A stretch of 64,000 bases of DNA from GCA-2688265 sp964527395. Its GTDB lineage: Archaea > Nanobdellota > Nanobdellia > Woesearchaeales > GW2011-AR9. Each line of letters begins with the position of its first letter. The stretch's first letter is position 1. The position numbers and the translations under genes are program-made. Location: contig CAZGQD010000001.1 in NCBI GenBank assembly GCA_964527395.1, forward strand, positions 1-64,000, given 5' to 3'. Below the pieces are notes generated by a model, which made no database searches, was not told the DNA's origin, and was given only the letters and a program-made list of their open reading frames with translations. Shown here piece by piece: positions 8,291 to 16,531 of this stretch.

Positions 8291-8758
8291 TTAATAAATT
8301 GAAAATGCTGGATACCTTTTACCTAGGTGGCCAACTGTTGCTAAGTCAACACCAATTTCTTGTTTTAAAGCAGCTTTGAGACCGTTTGCTTCTAATGATA
8401 CTTTGAATTCATCTTGTTGTAAAATGTATTTTTGATTTGCGCTTAGTTCTATCTCTTTACCAATTTTATCATAAAAAGTAAGTTCGTAAGTGTTTACTTT
8501 TAGATTGTAGATAGTGAATTCTTGCTTTAGGGTTGCTAAGGTATCTACTAATTCACAACTATTATTACAGTCAGTCATTAAATCAACATTGGTGTTAATT
8601 TGTTGTTCAACTGCCCACTCCATTTGGATTGCTTGACCTTGAGCTGGGAAATCTTGAGAAAACCATACCAAAGTTACTAAAACTAAAACTCCAATAATAC
8701 CAACAAGAACAGTTTTTTCTTTTTCTGGTGTTAAAATGTGTGTTACTTTTGCCATCAT
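8291..8758 (-). CDS. Unknown membrane-anchored protein (one N-terminal TM helix)
   Basis: 155 residues. Residues about 16-34 (TVLVGIIGVLVLVTLVWF) form one hydrophobic helix after a basic start, so the rest should be outside the membrane. The outer part contains a spaced Cys pair (MTDCNNSCELV) that could form a disulfide, followed by strand-rich sequence (YNLKVNTYELTFYDKIG). No family recognised. Two adjacent Met codons make the start uncertain by one residue. Convergent with truD. Confidence 0.7.
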   Translation of the reverse strand: MMAKVTHILTPEKEKTVLVGIIGVLVLVTLVWFSQDFPAQGQAIQMEWAVEQQINTNVDLMTDCNNSCELVDTLATLKQEFTIYNLKVNTYELTFYDKIGKEIELSANQKYILQQDEFKVSLEANGLKAALKQEIGVDLATVGHLGKRYPAFSIY

Positions 8759-8877
8759 ATAAACCTCATGGTTTTAGAAAGAAGTTAGGGTTTTTATTTG
8801 TTACTACTTTATCGTTCATTACTGAATAGTGGTTATTTGCAGTAAAGTTTATAAATGAGGGTGTTTTTTAGGTGTTT

Positions 8878-9447
8878 ATGGCTATAGATATTAGTTCAAG
8901 CTTGGAAAAAGTAGTAAGATATATGGATTTAGCAGTTAGTAATCCAGGTGATTTTTTCAATAGTGGAAGGTTTGATTTTGTTTCTAGAGTGCTTGAATCT
9001 TGTGCTGGTAATGAAGATTTGACTGAAAATGATTATAGGACTATTACAGATGTTTATAGGGTTGCAGTTATGAATAGAGATCGTGTTCCTGAAGGATTTG
9101 TTGGGAAAGTGATGAATTATGTTCAAAATGCAGGATGGGGAAGAGTACATCTAGGAGCAGGTTCAGAAAGAGAAGATGAAGAAAAAACAGTGACTCAAAG
9201 AAGGGCATTAGTTGAAGTTGAATGGGATATTATGGATGAAGTTTTGCCTGGACCAGAAGTGATTTACAAAAGAAGTCCAGAATTTCCAGAGGGTCATGTA
9301 TTGGAAGGATATATTATCCCTAGGCAAGTAGAAGAATCTGTGACTATTAGAAATAGGTATGGAATGCTTGTTGTTGTAGATGGAGTTTCACCAGATGTAA
9401 CTAGTTTGAATACAACTGTTGATGAGGATTTACCTTCTTATATCTAA
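8878..9447 (+). CDS. Unknown soluble protein
   Basis: About 189 residues starting MAIDISSSLEKVVRYMD; the ATG at 8878 is preferred to the GTG at 8872. A TATA-like gtttataaat at about 8846-8855 sits the right distance upstream, so the message may be nearly leaderless. The N-terminal half is helical and the C-terminal half is strand-rich (VIYKRSPEFPEGHVLEGYIIP). No family recognised, no membrane segment. Convergent with adk. Confidence 0.65.
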   Translation: MAIDISSSLEKVVRYMDLAVSNPGDFFNSGRFDFVSRVLESCAGNEDLTENDYRTITDVYRVAVMNRDRVPEGFVGKVMNYVQNAGWGRVHLGAGSEREDEEKTVTQRRALVEVEWDIMDEVLPGPEVIYKRSPEFPEGHVLEGYIIPRQVEESVTIRNRYGMLVVVDGVSPDVTSLNTTVDEDLPSYI

Positions 9448-9451
9448 TAAT

Positions 9452-10021
9452 CTAGAAACCTTTATTTTTTAGAGCGTTGCTTACTTGATCTAGAACTTCT
9501 CTTTTGGTTAAGCTTGCATCAATTGTGATTAAGATGTTTTCTTTTTTGTAGAATTCTTTTAGAGGTTCAGTTTTTTCTTGGTACTCAATGAACCTTTTTT
9601 TCATGGTTTCTTTGTTATCGTCAGATCTTAGTTTTTGTCCAGCTTCTTTAGTTTCGTTCACTCTATTGTTGAGTCTGTCAAAAGCAGTTTCAAAGTCAAT
9701 ATCAAACATGAAAACAATGTCTAAATTTTCTCCACTTGCTTGGAAGGCTTGTGCTTGAGCTATAGTTCTTGGAAAACCGTCAAGAATATAGTTCTCTTTT
9801 TCGCCAAGTTGTGCGCCAACAATACCTAAAACAATATCGTCTGGAACTAATTTACCATCGTCCATGAATTTTTTGGCCATTATTCCAATTTCGCTTTCTT
9901 TTTTGATCTCTGCTCTGAATGCGTCACCAGTGGATAAATGAAATAGTTCGTATTTTTCAACAATTTTGTCTCTAACAGTACTTTTTCCAGCTCCAGGAGG
10001 GCCTAATAATGTGATTTTCAT
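9452..10021 (-). CDS. adk: Adenylate kinase
   Basis: 189 residues. P-loop LLGPPGAGKST at the start, AMP-site STGDAFRAEI, and the lid-approach signature YILDGFPRTIAQAQAF. This is the AdkA-like form shared with bacteria, with a shortened lid region (NNRVNETKEAGQKLRSDD) lacking zinc-binding cysteines. It interconverts ATP+AMP and 2 ADP. Minus-strand TATA-like cttataaagc at about 10043-10052 lies about 22-31 nt before the start, suggesting a leaderless message. Confidence 0.93.
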   Translation of the reverse strand: MKITLLGPPGAGKSTVRDKIVEKYELFHLSTGDAFRAEIKKESEIGIMAKKFMDDGKLVPDDIVLGIVGAQLGEKENYILDGFPRTIAQAQAFQASGENLDIVFMFDIDFETAFDRLNNRVNETKEAGQKLRSDDNKETMKKRFIEYQEKTEPLKEFYKKENILITIDASLTKREVLDQVSNALKNKGF

Positions 10022-10056
10022 AGGTTTTATGAGGTTTTGTATGCTTTATAAGGGTT

Positions 10057-10087
10057 TTGGCAATAGAATAGAAATTTTTATTGCCAA
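10057..10087. promoter_or_regulatory. Perfect 9-bp inverted repeat upstream of adk
   Basis: TTGGCAATA and TATTGCCAA flank a 13-nt AT-rich spacer. It lies just beyond the adk TATA box and before the structured element that starts at 10150. It could be an operator or a terminator-like hairpin for transcripts entering from the right. Confidence 0.45.
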
Positions 10088-10170
10088 CCTTTGTTCATTA
10101 CATTCACAAGGTTTTGCTCTGATTTGTTTTTATAAGGCAATAGGTTTTGTAGAAATCCTCAAACGGGGCG

Positions 10171-10196
10171 AGGCCAATGTCGAGCAAAGCTCTCCT
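10171..10196 (+). repeat. AATGTCGAGCA repeat, copy 1
   Basis: Shares AATGTCGAGCA followed by CTCTCCT with a copy at 17972-18005 inside the radB gene. The inner GAGC-aaa-GCTC can form a small hairpin. Here it is noncoding; there it is translated in frame. Confidence 0.55.
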
Positions 10197-10285
10197 AGCT
10201 TATTTATCCTCAAAGATTTTTCGGGACTTGACTATTCGCCAAGTTTCCAAGGAAAAATAAATGAAGAGGCTCTTCTCCGCGTTCA

Positions 10286-10326
10286 TGGAAACCAAGGCTT
10301 TCCAGACGCATAATCAAAGATTTTGC
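10286..10326 (+). repeat. Double-hairpin element, copy b
   Basis: Hairpin 1 runs from TGGAAA to TTTCCA, linker GAC, hairpin 2 from GCATAATC to GATTTTGC. It is inserted inside the structured block 10150-10413. Confidence 0.8.
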
Positions 10327-10465
10327 ATTCGTTCGTACCTCACTCAGGTCGAATGATCAAGCTCTATTGAAGAAGGTCTCTTTTTTGCGTAGGCGCCCCC
10401 GAGAGGATTTCTATAGAGTCAGGCAACAGGAAGTTTTATAAGAAGGACTTTGCGTTTTTGTGCTT

Positions 10466-11017
10466 ATGAATAGATTTTCACGTGATCGGAAGCCACTTAG
10501 TTTGTCTCAAATGAAAGTACAAATTGGGAAATTAGAGACTCGTCTTGAAACTGAGGCGCTTAAGTTTTCTGAGGAAAAAAAGCTTCGTGGTCAAGTTAGA
10601 GATATGAAGAAAAAGGCTGAGAAGATGGCTAAATCTTATGTAGCTCGTAAAAGGGTTTCTAATCAGCAGAATAAGGGAAGTTTTGATAAGCCTGAATTTG
10701 ATTTGAAATCTGGGATTGGAATTTTAATTAAGAATGATAGAATGAAGCGTGGAATGAATCAAGAAGATTTTGCTTCATTTATTTCTGAGAGGCTTAGTAT
10801 TTTACAAAAGTGGGAAGTTGGGTCAATGAGACCTAGTATAGATGTTGCTAAAAGGCTTCAAAAGAAATTAGGGGTTACTTTGTTAGAAAAACAAGGTAGC
10901 AATGAAGAAGCTGAAACTGAAGCAGATAAGTTCTTAGAATCATTAGGGTCTAAAGCTGGCAAAAAGAAAGAAGCTACTTTAGGGGATATGATCAAAATCA
11001 AAATTAGAAAGAAATAG
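10466..11017 (+). CDS. Archaeal multiprotein bridging factor 1 (MBF1-like HTH protein)
   Basis: About 183 residues from ATG 10466. A basic, helical N-terminal region is followed by an HTH_3/Cro-type domain at about residues 88-142 (LIKNDRMKRGMNQEDFASF, ISERLSILQKWEVGSMRPS, IDVAKRLQKKLGV), then an acidic linker and a C-terminal GDMIKIKIRK ending typical of archaeal MBF1. It probably associates with translation or transcription machinery. A TATA-like ttttataag lies 25-30 nt upstream of the start. Archaeal MBF1 usually also has an N-terminal zinc ribbon, which is absent here, so this may be a shortened member. Confidence 0.75.
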   Translation: MNRFSRDRKPLSLSQMKVQIGKLETRLETEALKFSEEKKLRGQVRDMKKKAEKMAKSYVARKRVSNQQNKGSFDKPEFDLKSGIGILIKNDRMKRGMNQEDFASFISERLSILQKWEVGSMRPSIDVAKRLQKKLGVTLLEKQGSNEEAETEADKFLESLGSKAGKKKEATLGDMIKIKIRKK

Positions 11018-11084
11018 TTGTTTTGTGGAGTTTTCTTTTATGATGTTTAGTGTTTTAATTAGTTTTATTATTGTGATGTTTAGA

Positions 11085-11561
11085 TTATAAGAGATAAATA
11101 AGTAGTGTTGCTATGATTAATCCTAATATTGTTCCTGCATTGACGTCTGCTAAATCGTGTTTTTTAAGTTTGATTCTGCTCCATGCTATGAAACTGGCTG
11201 CTGTGATTAAAAGGATCCATGTGCCTATGGTGTTGAAAAAGTTTGCAAAAGTTACTGCTAAAAAAAAAGCTTTAGTTGTGTGGACGGAAGGAAAACTGCT
11301 GGCGTGCATTTTGCCAACAAAACTAGTGAAAGGAACTTTTTTTGGTCTGTTTTTGAAATGAATCATTCTAGCTAAGATACTAATTAACATAATTAGAAAG
11401 AAACCTATTGTTAAGTTGATTGTTAGTTGGTATTCTTTGATCAATAATGTGAATAAGGTTAGAGCTGCGTAAAATGTGGTTCCACCAAATGTAGTTACGT
11501 CTCTTACAAAACTTTGAAAGAAATCATTATAAACAGGATCTTGTTTGTTTTTGTTTGTCAT
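11085..11561 (-). CDS. PAP2-family membrane phosphatase
   Basis: 158 residues with about four hydrophobic helices. The PAP2 motifs are present: KNRPKK (motif 1 region), FPSVHTTKAF (motif 2, with His) and SRIKLKKHDLADVNAG (motif 3, Arg/His/Asp). Enzymes of this family dephosphorylate lipid phosphates or polyprenyl diphosphates at the membrane. In an organism with GT39 and GT2 enzymes nearby, recycling of a polyprenyl carrier is plausible but not shown. Confidence 0.85.
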   Translation of the reverse strand: MTNKNKQDPVYNDFFQSFVRDVTTFGGTTFYAALTLFTLLIKEYQLTINLTIGFFLIMLISILARMIHFKNRPKKVPFTSFVGKMHASSFPSVHTTKAFFLAVTFANFFNTIGTWILLITAASFIAWSRIKLKKHDLADVNAGTILGLIIATLLIYLL

Positions 11562-11621
11562 CTTGATAAAGTTAAATAAATTTTTTGAGTTTATAATAGT
11601 TGTGTCCGCGAGCTTTGCTTA

Positions 11622-11662
11622 TGGAAATCAAGGATTTCTAGATGTAGAATAAAGAATTTTGC
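11622..11662 (+). repeat. Double-hairpin element, copy c
   Basis: Hairpin 1 TGGAAATC-aag-GATTTCTA, linker GAT, hairpin 2 between GTAGAAT and AATTTTGC. Intergenic. Its left flank (ccgcgagc) and right flank (ggacttg) also resemble those of copy a, so the repeat unit is longer than the hairpins. Confidence 0.75.
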
Positions 11663-11730
11663 ACTTCTAGGACTTGGTTGCACTAAGCTTTGTTTAGGTT
11701 CTGGGTTTAATAGTTTCTTTGGTCCAGGCG

Positions 11731-12010
11731 AAATAGGCAAAATGAGGGTTTAAATTGGTCAAAACTGTAAAAACGAGCTTTAAATTGGCTAAATCAGTAA
11801 AAATGGCTTCCTTTTGCTCTAAAACGGTCAAAATGATCTTTAAATTGAAAAAAGAGGCTAAAATTGGCTGTTTTTGCTCTAAAACGGTCAAAATGATCTT
11901 TAAATTGAAAAAAGAGGCTAAAATTGGCTGTTTTTGTCCTAAAACGGTCAAAATGATCTTTAAATTGAAAAAGGAGGCAAAAATGACCTCTAAAGTGAAA
12001 AAGAAGGGAA
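11731..12010. repeat. Tandem array of 30-bp units upstream of a TATA box
   Basis: Nine consecutive units of exactly 30 bp run from 11731 to 12000, with a partial tenth. The two central 60-bp blocks are almost identical; outer units are degenerate around AAAACGGTCAAAATG and CTTTAAATTG. Because 30 is a multiple of three, frames stay open on both strands, but the translation is repetitive and no homology is evident, so I do not call a gene. The array ends in gaaaaagaagggaagtg and is followed about 30 nt later by a TATA-like gtttataaagg. A related array is at 26587. Confidence 0.85.
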
Positions 12011-12106
12011 GTGGTTTTGTGTCAAATAGACAAATTTTGTTTATAAAGGGTTAAATTGGGACTTTTTTGTCAAGGGATTCTTATAGTTGATATTTGTTTA
12101 GGTTTT

Positions 12107-12433
12107 ATGGAATTAGGAATAGACTATGTGGTTGGTGCAATTGGTGGTTCTTCTGTAGAAGGATCTGGACTTGATGGCGGACTCTTGCTGAATGAAAAAG
12201 GCGGAGATCGTCCCATGGGGTGGCAAATCACAGGCATCTCAAGAGGTTCGCAAAGGCCTCAAAGACAAAGGCCACGTCTTCGAATTCCTATGCCAAGGCC
12301 TCAAGCAGGTAACAGTGGTCCTGTTCAAAGACCTGCTTATGACTCAAATGGGGGGACCCAGCGAGGTATCGCTGATATCACTGATTATGGGAATGTTGGT
12401 TTTGTTGCTGATCAAGGGTATTTTTCATTTTGA
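12107..12433 (+). CDS. Unknown Pro/Arg/Gln/Gly-rich protein
   Basis: 108 residues from ATG 12107: MELGIDYVVGAIGGSS, a central disordered segment (SQRPQRQRPRLRIPMPRPQ), and a short C-terminal DITDYGNVGF stretch. The DNA is noticeably richer in G+C than its surroundings. It lies just downstream of the 30-bp array and its TATA-like box. A second frame on the same strand is also open for 107 codons here, so the real coding frame is uncertain. No family recognised. Confidence 0.4.
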   Translation: MELGIDYVVGAIGGSSVEGSGLDGGLLLNEKGGDRPMGWQITGISRGSQRPQRQRPRLRIPMPRPQAGNSGPVQRPAYDSNGGTQRGIADITDYGNVGFVADQGYFSF

Positions 12434-12500
12434 AATGAATGAGAAAATAGATGTGGGAGGAATAGAAAATACAATTGAAGAAGAAAAGATAATGGAAGGA

Positions 12501-13139
12501 TTATTCGGAGACTAGGCTGATTAAGACATCGTGGGCAGTGGAGAGATTTTTGGTTTTTACATAAATCAAGATCTCTGGCATTGCTTCAATAAAACCGTAG
12601 ATGCAGATGTTGTTTAGAGCCATTTCTAGGCCAATTCTAGAGAGGATGCCTACAGCTTCATGAGAGTCTTTTGGAAATTCAATTCGGATCTCTGCCAAAT
12701 CGAAGTCGATGTATCTTAAATCTTTGTTTTGGAAGAGTTTTTTCTTTTTTTCAAAGTCTTTTTTGTTTAAGAAAATTCTAATGTTTTCTTTGCTTTTGAG
12801 CAGTCTGAAGTTCTCTTTGAGTTGTTTTTCTTCGAGGAAGTCTTTTGCGATGATTTTGAATTGTCTATCACTCATAGTCATTGAAGCAATATTGCTTTTT
12901 GTAGTGATAATAGCGTCTTCGAAGACTTTTTCAATACCTTTAATTTGCTGATTTAGTTCACTTTCTTCTTCAAAACGTCTGATTGCAGAAATGACAGCAT
13001 CAATACTGCCTTGGATATGTTTTTCTTGGATAAGGTATCTAGCTAGAGCTCTAGTGTTGATAAGACCACGCTTCATGTCTTTTTGAACGCTTAAATCTTC
13101 AGCAAGTAGTTTCCAAACTTCTGTATTTATTGAAGGCAT
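12501..13139 (-). CDS. HTH plus ACT-like domain protein (candidate regulator)
   Basis: 212 residues. The N-terminus (GLINTRALARYLIQEKH, SIDAVISAIRRFEEE) fits a DNA-binding helical domain. The C-terminus (residues about 150-210: EIRIEFPKDSHEAVGILSRI, NNICIYGFIEAMPEILIYV) has the strand-helix-strand pattern of an ACT domain, with AVGILSRIG at the first helix. ACT domains bind small ligands, often amino acids. A ligand-controlled regulator is inferred; no target gene is evident. Confidence 0.65.
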   Translation of the reverse strand: MPSINTEVWKLLAEDLSVQKDMKRGLINTRALARYLIQEKHIQGSIDAVISAIRRFEEESELNQQIKGIEKVFEDAIITTKSNIASMTMSDRQFKIIAKDFLEEKQLKENFRLLKSKENIRIFLNKKDFEKKKKLFQNKDLRYIDFDLAEIRIEFPKDSHEAVGILSRIGLEMALNNICIYGFIEAMPEILIYVKTKNLSTAHDVLISLVSE

Positions 13140-13250
13140 GTATATGTATAATGTGTCAAGTATATATAATTTATGTCCATAAATAGTAGGAAAGGAATAT
13201 TATTTAAGAAATTTAGCTTGTTTTGTTGCTTTGGAAGGGGTTTGGTAGTT

Positions 13251-13835
13251 TTAGCTTAGGTTTAAGTTATTTTCAATGAATTGATCTATTTTTTGGTGAA
13301 ATTCTTCTAAGTTTGTGTTGTTTTTTATGGTGTAGTCTGCCTTTTGTATCAGTTCTGGGATCTCTTTTTCAGCTGGGTGTGAATCTCTTAATTTGAATTC
13401 TTCTATGGTTTTAGCTCTGTCTTGTTTTTGTCTTCTTAAGAATCTGGTTTTTTGGTCTGCTGTTAGTGCTACTAGAATGACTTTTGTGTTTTTTGGATCA
13501 TTAGGTTCGTTAGATTCTAGATTGCTTTTAAAGTATTTTAATTCGCTTATTGCTCTAATTCCATTGATTATGTAAGATTTTTCTTCTTTGATGATTTCTG
13601 TGACTTTTTTTGAGAAGCAATTTGGCCCTTCTTCTGATCTGAATTTTGTTCCAAGTATTTGCTGGGTTTCTTTTTTACCTATTTGTTCTTTGGTGATGAG
13701 GCCGCGTTCTATTCCTAGAAGATCTATTGCGTGACTCATATTTATTGATTTGATGTTTTGTTTTCGTTTTAGATGATTTGCAAATTCATCTTTGCCAGAA
13801 GCACTGTGGCCAGTTAAGAGAATGTATGTTTTCAT
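13251..13835 (-). CDS. P-loop kinase, dephospho-CoA kinase / UPF0200-like
   Basis: 194 residues. The Walker A motif is LLTGHSASGKDEF at residues 6-17. A strand YIINGIRAISELKYF and the basic FLRRQKQDRAKTIEEF region correspond to the lid helices of nucleoside-monophosphate-kinase-type enzymes. The archaeal UPF0200 and dephospho-CoA kinase groups have this length and GHSASGK-type loop. Substrate is not certain: it could phosphorylate dephospho-CoA or a nucleotide. Downstream of the GT39 gene, separated from it by a structured repeat. Confidence 0.65.
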   Translation of the reverse strand: MKTYILLTGHSASGKDEFANHLKRKQNIKSINMSHAIDLLGIERGLITKEQIGKKETQQILGTKFRSEEGPNCFSKKVTEIIKEEKSYIINGIRAISELKYFKSNLESNEPNDPKNTKVILVALTADQKTRFLRRQKQDRAKTIEEFKLRDSHPAEKEIPELIQKADYTIKNNTNLEEFHQKIDQFIENNLNLS

Positions 13836-13867
13836 TGAAGGTGGTTTAAATTAGTTTTTTATATAAA

Positions 13868-14044
13868 GATTAGCACTGTCAAACTTTTCGAAATTGTAAG
13901 ACAATTTCCAAACCCTCAACGCTTTGCTTATGAGGTTATCGCAGGCGTGACCACTCGCTTTGGATTTTGCTCTTGTTGGTCGCAAAATGCTCGTTAATAT
14001 GGTCTTGTTTTGGATGGGATTGCCAGTAGGGGACTGTGTTAATC
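13868..14044 (+). ncRNA. Structured RNA-like repeat, family A copy 1
   Basis: Outer stem GATTAGCACTGTC (13868-13880) pairs with GACTGTGTTAATC (14032-14044) with one mismatch and one G-U that is a wobble only if the plus strand is the RNA. The core contains GCAGGCGTGACCAC, a hairpin ATTTTGC..GCAAAAT, TGCTCGTT, and ATTGCCAGTA. Both flanking genes are on the minus strand. This copy carries an extra double hairpin at 13890-13935 between the outer stem and the core. Confidence 0.7.
13890..13935 (+). repeat. Double-hairpin element, variant copy h (inside family A copy 1)
   Basis: Hairpin 1 GAAATTGT-aag-ACAATTTC, linker CAAAC, hairpin 2 CCTC..GAGG. Its linker resembles that of copy g (52455). It occupies the point where family A copies 2 and 4 have only a few bases, so it appears inserted. 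Confidence 0.6.
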
Positions 14045-14097
14045 TTTTATTTGTAATTTCTTTTTGTATGTGTTGAGTTTGTCTAGAATTTGGTGGT

Positions 14098-15669
14098 TTA
14101 ATTTGTGTTGGTTTTGAATATCTTAAGAGTGCATAGTTTGCCTTCGTACTTTTCTTCATGGATTAAGGTTGCAATTGTTGTAACTTGTGCTTCGAATTCA
14201 TCTAAGGCGTTGCTACATTCTAAATCTTCAAATTTACATAGGAAATCACAGGTTCGGTAGACAATGAAGTCTGCTTCAGGGAGTCTTAGATCTATGACGG
14301 CTTGAGCGAATTTAGGGTTTGCTGTTGTTGGTTTTATGTAAACAGGGAACTCTGAAACGAAAGGGTGGCTAGAGACTATTGTGTCTTGGTATTTAGCTTC
14401 TTGGTTTAGGATATTTTTGGCGTTTTTGATGACTTGGTCCTCTTGGTATAAGTCTTCTTTTAGTTTGTTATCAAAATGGTTGATTGAAGCAGCTATCCAT
14501 AGTGTTAGAAGAAGTGTAACTAAAACAGCTGCTGCTTTTTTGTATTTGATGATCTTTGGAGTGAGTTTGTTATGGTTATTTTTTAGATCTTTGAATCTTT
14601 TAGGGATGTTCCATATCTTGAAGAACATTACTGCTGTTCCTATGCTAAGCCAAGGTAGGAGTAATGTCATGTATCTGATTTCTTTTCTGGCTACGAAAAA
14701 TATGAAGTAAAAGAGAAGTAAGAGTGGGATGATTGTGACTAGAATTTTTTCTGCTAGTTTGTCGTTTTGGTTGAAAATATTTTTTATTGGGTTGTTTTTT
14801 GATGATTTTATTAGTTTGTGTGTGATGTAGACTGTCCAGATTAGGAAAAGGATGTATATTGAGGCTTTATAAAGAAAGGCTTGTAAATAAAATGAAAAGG
14901 CAGTGTCGTAAAGCCAAGTTGAAGTGTTGATAATCCAAGAACCTGATGTGAATGGGAGTAATGGGTTTTGGTATAGTTTTTGGTTGATAGTTAGGAATGT
15001 GATTAGAGGGATTGAGAACCCTGCTCCTAAGGATACTAGATTCTTTAGAAAGGTTTTGATGTCATTTAGGTTGCTTTGGATTAGGTATAGACTAGTTGGG
15101 AGGATTAGTAGGCCTAAGGGGAATTTAGTCATTGCAGCTAAACTTAAGATGAAGCCTGAAAGGAAGAGAGTTGATCTTTTGAATTGGCTGTTATTGTCTT
15201 TTTTAATAAGGAGATGGATTCCAAGTAAGCTTAAGAAAATTGCAAGTGGTTCTGTTAGGAGAAGGCCAGTGTGGATTACAAAAAGAGGGTCTAATGCGAA
15301 GATGAAGCTAGCTAAGAAAGCTGTTTTCTGATCGAAAATCTTGTTTGTTATTTTGTAAACTAGGTAAACTGAAGCTAAGGAAAATATTAGGTTGATGGTT
15401 GTGCCTACAATTATTTGGTTTAGGTTTAAATGAAAAGGGATGGATAAGATTGCTGGAAACAAAAGAGGTCTGAATGATTCCCAAATGCCTAAACCAAATG
15501 GACCTCCAGTGAAAATAGCTTTACTCATTGCAAGGTAAATGTATGAATCCCACCAAAAGTCGTAATTGTTCGATAAATGAATTAGTCTGGTGATTAAAGC
15601 TATTATTAGGATTAGAATTATGGTTATTTTTGTATACTTGTTGTTTGCTTTTTTTTGATAGTCTTTCAT
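14098..15669 (-). CDS. GT39/PMT-like membrane glycosyltransferase
   Basis: 523 residues with roughly ten hydrophobic helices. After the first helix comes NYDFWWDSYIYLAMSKAI, with the loop Asp expected of GT-C enzymes (ArnT/PMT/GT39), and later ALDPLFVIHTGLLLTEPLAIF. A soluble C-terminal segment with paired Cys (TCDFLCKF) follows the last helix. Enzymes of this fold transfer sugars from polyprenyl-phosphate donors outside the membrane. It is downstream of the thioredoxin-like gene by 17 bp and probably cotranscribed, consistent with envelope glycosylation. Confidence 0.85.
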   Translation of the reverse strand: MKDYQKKANNKYTKITIILILIIALITRLIHLSNNYDFWWDSYIYLAMSKAIFTGGPFGLGIWESFRPLLFPAILSIPFHLNLNQIIVGTTINLIFSLASVYLVYKITNKIFDQKTAFLASFIFALDPLFVIHTGLLLTEPLAIFLSLLGIHLLIKKDNNSQFKRSTLFLSGFILSLAAMTKFPLGLLILPTSLYLIQSNLNDIKTFLKNLVSLGAGFSIPLITFLTINQKLYQNPLLPFTSGSWIINTSTWLYDTAFSFYLQAFLYKASIYILFLIWTVYITHKLIKSSKNNPIKNIFNQNDKLAEKILVTIIPLLLLFYFIFFVARKEIRYMTLLLPWLSIGTAVMFFKIWNIPKRFKDLKNNHNKLTPKIIKYKKAAAVLVTLLLTLWIAASINHFDNKLKEDLYQEDQVIKNAKNILNQEAKYQDTIVSSHPFVSEFPVYIKPTTANPKFAQAVIDLRLPEADFIVYRTCDFLCKFEDLECSNALDEFEAQVTTIATLIHEEKYEGKLCTLKIFKTNTN

Positions 15670-15686
15670 TTTTTTTTTGGGTAAGT

Positions 15687-16406
15687 TTAAGTTGTGCAGA
15701 GTTGATCAAAATGTTGAACTTCGCAGATTAGTTCTCCAAGTTTGTCTTTATCAGTGAAACCTTCGTGAGTTTGACCGTTAATTACTAAACTAGGGTATTC
15801 TTGGATATTATATAATGAGATGAAAGTTTGAATCATTGGTTCTTCAGATTCTAGTTCAGTGTTGATTGGGAAGACTAGTAATTGATCACCTAAGAGTTTT
15901 TTGTAATATGTTAAAAGAGTTCCTTGATCTGCACAAGTTTCACACTTTTCTTGGTGAAAGTATAAAATTGGTACAACTTCTAATGAACAGCTTTCACTGG
16001 CTTTTTCAGACAAAAGATAGTATCTAATGTTGTCAAGAGCGTATCTTCTTTGAATGAGAAGTAGTTCTTCTTTTGGAAAGGCTTGGTTTCTTTCTTCATA
16101 ATCTATTATTTCTGCTAAAGATTCACTTAAATCTGAGACTGAATTTTGTAAGGTTGAGGAGAGAACAGTACAACTTTCTTTGTTTTGAGTTGTTGTTAAT
16201 AAGAGATATTGTAATTGAAGACTTAAGTATTCTACATCTTGAGCATCGTTTACTTCTTGAGCCCAATCATATCTTTGCTCTTCTAGGATGCTGCCTAATG
16301 CAAGACCTAATAGGAAAATTAATAGGGTTATGATTCCAGCAACAATGTAACGTTTGGAGCTTATTTCTCTGAAATTTGCCCTTTTGTTTGTATCTTCTTC
16401 TTGCAT
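15687..16406 (-). CDS. Membrane-anchored thioredoxin-like protein
   Basis: 239 residues. One TM helix near residues 20-42 (YIVAGIITLLIFLLGLALG), a helical middle part, and then a thioredoxin-fold C-terminus: VVPILYFHQEKCETCADQG with a CxxC (CETC) redox site, and later EYPSLVINGQTHEGF where the cis-Pro is expected. It should act outside the cytoplasm in disulfide exchange. The Cys-rich secreted proteins encoded at 19-23 kb and 31 kb are possible clients (inference). Likely in one transcript with the GT39 gene. Confidence 0.82.
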   Translation of the reverse strand: MQEEDTNKRANFREISSKRYIVAGIITLLIFLLGLALGSILEEQRYDWAQEVNDAQDVEYLSLQLQYLLLTTTQNKESCTVLSSTLQNSVSDLSESLAEIIDYEERNQAFPKEELLLIQRRYALDNIRYYLLSEKASESCSLEVVPILYFHQEKCETCADQGTLLTYYKKLLGDQLLVFPINTELESEEPMIQTFISLYNIQEYPSLVINGQTHEGFTDKDKLGELICEVQHFDQLCTT

Positions 16407-16531
16407 ATCTTTTGTTTTTTGAAATTTAAGTAATTTAAAGCTTCTGTATGAAAAATCATTAGGAGACTAAATGTATATTGTAGAACATAGGTTGTATTAG
16501 TTAGATTATATTGGACTAAAAAAGGAGAATT

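Larger units (their letters stand above)
10150..10413. ncRNA. Structured element, family B copy 1 (possible RNA gene) with inserted repeats
   Basis: The ends are inverted: TAGAAATCCTC (10150-10160) pairs with GAGGATTTCTA (10403-10413), and inside them CGGGGCG pairs with CGCCCCCG. A TATA-like ttttataagg lies about 20 nt before the left end, and another lies about 20 nt outside the right end on the other strand. This block fills nearly all of the 444 bp between adk and the MBF1 gene. It contains a double-hairpin element (10286-10326) and the AATGTCGAGCA repeat (10171-10196). It shares the GGAGAAGAGCCT word, on the opposite strand, with the block at 45654. I could not match it to RNase P, SRP or another known RNA. 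Confidence 0.45.

Noticed and set aside
9966..10313. Open frame of 115 codons on the plus strand
   Set aside because: It begins antisense to adk and runs through the structured block and its repeats; composition is not protein-like and no homology is apparent.
11731..12010. Possible CRISPR array
   Set aside because: Units are contiguous and related along their whole length; there are no constant repeats separated by unrelated spacers, and no cas genes other than a lone Cas4-like nuclease far away.
11694..12054. Open frames on both strands through the 30-bp array
   Set aside because: The frames exist because 30 is divisible by three; the predicted products are pure repeats on both strands at once, so coding is not supported.
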